From Dehalococcoidia bacterium (lineage in GTDB: Bacteria; Chloroflexota; Dehalococcoidia; GIF9; AB-539-J10), in NCBI GenBank assembly GCA_030605665.1, contig JAUWHW010000043.1, positions 1 through 14,801 on the forward strand: a stretch of 14,801 nucleotides of DNA. Direction: 5' to 3'. This document shows, one piece after another, positions 13,151-14,801 of the stretch. The position numbers and the translations under genes were made by a program. The notes below the pieces were generated by a model that was not told where the DNA came from, did no database searches, and saw only the letters and a program-made list of their open reading frames with translations. Each line of letters begins with the position of its first letter. Positions within the stretch are counted from its first letter, which is position 1.

Positions 13151-14299
13151 ATGAAAGTAAGAACAATCACAACAGGAATTAATTTATCCTATCCTGTAGA
13201 GGAACTGAAAATCAAGAAAGTTGCTGAATTTAATTTAAGAGCAAGAAAATTTTTTGAGAACAATGACTATGAAGTACAATCGCTAAGAATCGCTACTCAG
13301 CCCTGGGCAGAGTATCTTGGCACACTAAGCCAGAATCAAATAATTGATGGAATAAAGGGTATAGAGAAAAATTGTATAAATAATGGCATCAACTTCGTCA
13401 GCATAGGAACAGTTGCCGACCTAAAGTTTATCGAATTAATTCCAGAAATAAATAAAGTAACTTCTATAATTTTCGCTTCAGTGACGGCAGGAGATGTGAT
13501 AAGTGGCATAAATTACGAAGCTGCAAAGAAGGCAGCAAATGTAGTGGTGAGAATTTCAAAAGAACCGGCTAGCGGTTACGGGAATCTCCGTTTTGCTACC
13601 CTTTCAAATTGTCCGCCTGATATTCCGTTTTTTCCAGCCAGTTATCATAAAGGCAGAACTTGCTTTTCCATAGGTTTAGAGTGTAGTGATTTGGTTTCAA
13701 AAGCCTTTGAGAAATCAAAAAATCTGCTTGAAGCTGAAAAAAATCTTGCCTCTGTTTTTTCAGTCGAACTTAGAAAGATTGAAAAAACTGCAAAAGAAAT
13801 CGAAAAAAAGGAGAAGATTTTCTTGAAGGGAATTGATGTTTCAATAGCACCATCCTTACAAGAAAATGAAAGTATTGCCTTTGCCTATGAAAAGCTAAAT
13901 TTGGGTAAGTTTGGTGCTCCTGGGACTCTCGCTATTTCAGGCATGATTACAAAAGTTTTACAATCAATTGAGGTTAAAAAATGTGGATATTCTGGGCTGA
14001 TGTTGCCTATCTTGGAAGATTTTGGTTTGGCAACCAGATGTAACGAAGGAATTTTTGGTATTGATACTATCTTAGCTTGTTCTGCTGTTTGTGGCACTGG
14101 TTTAGATTGTATTCCATTGCCCGGAAACATTTCTGAGAATGAAATTTATGCTATTTTGTTAGATATGGCCACATTATCTATAAAATTAAACAAGCCGCTT
14201 TCGGCAAGGTTGCTTCCAGTTCCAAATAAAAACGCTGGTGAAATAACTCATTTTGAATCACCTTATTTAATTGATTGCAGGATACTAAAAGTAAAATAG
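13151..14299 (+). CDS. DUF711 (UPF0210-like) family protein
   Basis: A 382-residue cytoplasmic protein of the DUF711 family, which is related in fold to pyruvate formate-lyase-like proteins; no reaction is established. Family marks are the N-terminal MKVRTITTGINL, the FASVTAGD and GYGNLRFATLSNCPPDIPFFPASYH segments, LKGIDVSIAPS, CNEGIFGIDTILACSAVCGTGLDCIPLPG with its paired Cys (residues about 297-320), and the closing RLLPVPNKNAGE...SPYLIDCRI. AAGGAG lies 10 nt before the ATG. Base composition is visibly poorer in G+C than upstream genes (18 of 60 at 13741-13800 against 28 of 60 at 7261-7320), with many AAA and GAA codons, which hints at transfer. It has no operon partner in the window. Confidence 0.88.
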   Translation: MKVRTITTGINLSYPVEELKIKKVAEFNLRARKFFENNDYEVQSLRIATQPWAEYLGTLSQNQIIDGIKGIEKNCINNGINFVSIGTVADLKFIELIPEINKVTSIIFASVTAGDVISGINYEAAKKAANVVVRISKEPASGYGNLRFATLSNCPPDIPFFPASYHKGRTCFSIGLECSDLVSKAFEKSKNLLEAEKNLASVFSVELRKIEKTAKEIEKKEKIFLKGIDVSIAPSLQENESIAFAYEKLNLGKFGAPGTLAISGMITKVLQSIEVKKCGYSGLMLPILEDFGLATRCNEGIFGIDTILACSAVCGTGLDCIPLPGNISENEIYAILLDMATLSIKLNKPLSARLLPVPNKNAGEITHFESPYLIDCRILKVK

Positions 14300-14502
14300 C
14301 TATCTGCCTCATAAGCAATTCCAATCTTCTTTGACGGGCGTTGAACACTCAGGTGGATTGTGTAATGACCATGGATGGTTCTAGTCAGTCTGCTGCCTTC
14401 ATCTAGATAGTGTTGAAATCCGCAAAATCCATCTGGAAAAGCACCTATTGGGACGGCTGTAGTTCAGATAGATAGTGGACACTTTAGACAGCCTTTTATG
14501 CC
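14300..14502. other. intergenic spacer without a recognisable gene
   Basis: No supported gene is present. A minus-strand tract of about 65 codons is open here (PIGAFPDGFCGFQHYLDEG and so on) but has no start codon or ribosome binding site. GTGGACACTTTAGACAGCC near 14475-14493 resembles the ends of some insertion sequences in my memory, but no partner end is visible. No clear terminator for the DUF711 gene was found. Confidence 0.5.
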
Positions 14503-14700
14503 ATTGCGAGAATAAGCCGGGATGAACCCGGCACTACAGTTACATCTCGTAGGGCTGAGAGGCGGGGATAAACCTCCGCCACTACAATTTTGCATTCATT
14601 TGTAGGGTCGGGGCTTGTCCCCGACCAAGGTATAGTGGTGTGGCGACTCAGGGATTACGGAGCCTGTTCCAGGTTTGCTCGGATTACCCTCGTGATGACA
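14503..14700. repeat. composite repeat island with several hairpins
   Basis: It opens with ATTGCGAG (14503-14510) and closes with CTCGTGATGACA (14689-14700), diverged ends of the same family as the other repeats. Between them lie hairpins of a different family: GCCGGG/CCCGGC (14516-14532) followed by ACTACA, GGCGG/CCGCC (14561-14580) followed by ACTACA, and GGTCGGGG/CCCCGACC (14606-14626) preceded by TGTAG. The second family seems to have accumulated inside a copy of the first. Confidence 0.68.
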
Positions 14701-14717
14701 AGAGGCCGTTTAAAAAT

Positions 14718-14790
14718 GTAGTGCGAGGCTTTAGCCTCGTGCGCACGACCCTAAAGGGTCGCACTACGAAAATTTGGGGGTGAGACACCC
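14718..14790. repeat. cruciform-type double hairpin repeat
   Basis: The outer inverted repeat GTAGTGCGA (14718-14726) / TCGCACTAC (14759-14767) frames two hairpins: CGAGGC/GCCTCG (14724-14739, loop TTTA) and CGACCC/GGGTCG (14746-14761, loop TAAA). The outer arms overlap the inner ones, so linear and cruciform folds compete. A further small hairpin, GGGTG/CACCC, follows at 14778-14790. No coding sequence is present. Confidence 0.75.
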
Positions 14791-14801
14791 TTGAAATGCT
14801 T

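Noticed and set aside
14266..14468. Minus-strand open tract of about 65 codons (PIGAFPDGFCGFQHYLDEG...)
   Set aside because: No start codon or ribosome binding site, it overlaps the end of the DUF711 gene, and I recognise no family.
14475..14493. Insertion-sequence end (GTGGACACTTTAGACAGCC)
   Set aside because: Only one end, no transposase and no target duplication visible; the resemblance is from memory only.

Overview
The window looks like a chromosomal segment of a moderate-GC anaerobic bacterium, most likely Chloroflexota of the Dehalococcoidia type. This rests on the overall gene complement and on mobile palindromic repeats starting GTCATTGCGAG that I associate with that group. It is an inference from memory, not a database result. 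No phage, CRISPR, plasmid or complete insertion sequence is visible.

Layout. 1-838: the 3' part of a beta-ureidopropionase-like amidohydrolase. 839-1618: no convincing protein gene, but two promoter-to-terminator units that could be small RNAs; the one at about 1201-1289 is the better candidate. 1619-1770: tRNA-Gly(TCC) and an elongator-type CAT tRNA behind one promoter, followed by a probable terminator. 2048-2953 (minus): a Xer/phage-type tyrosine recombinase whose reading frame continues upstream of any ordinary start codon. 3142-5440: glutamine-dependent NAD+ synthetase, then a two-helix membrane protein and a YbjQ-family protein that overlap by 4 nt. 5467-6023 (minus): two small unrecognised genes in tandem. 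6165-6419: a stand-alone protein resembling domain II of translational GTPases.

6409-10445 (minus) is a compact operon, dcd-ribD-ribE-ribBA-ribH, encoding dCTP deaminase followed by the enzymes from GTP and ribulose-5-phosphate to riboflavin. No FMN riboswitch is visible. Divergent from it is a beta-CASP/RNase J-like metallo-hydrolase (10677-12257). A DUF77/MTH1187-type thiamine-binding protein (12450-12755, minus), an overlooked 40-residue membrane protein (12939-13061, minus) and an A/T-rich DUF711 gene (13151-14299) follow.

Two themes run through the window. First, repeats with GTCATTGCGAG ends fill three intergenic spaces (10505-10613, 12282-12465, 12818-12921), and a related composite island closes the window (14503-14790). 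One repeat end supplies the C-terminal codons of the thiamine-binding protein. Second, several promoters have TGN-extended -10 boxes, and four genes (dcd, the RNase J-like gene, the thiamine-binding gene and the 40-residue gene) have -10-like boxes only 8-10 nt before ATG with no clear Shine-Dalgarno sequence, suggesting nearly leaderless mRNAs.

I do not see a clear new defence or metabolic system. The most original signals are the candidate small RNA at 1201-1289, the leaderless pattern and the tandemly extended ends of the repeats.
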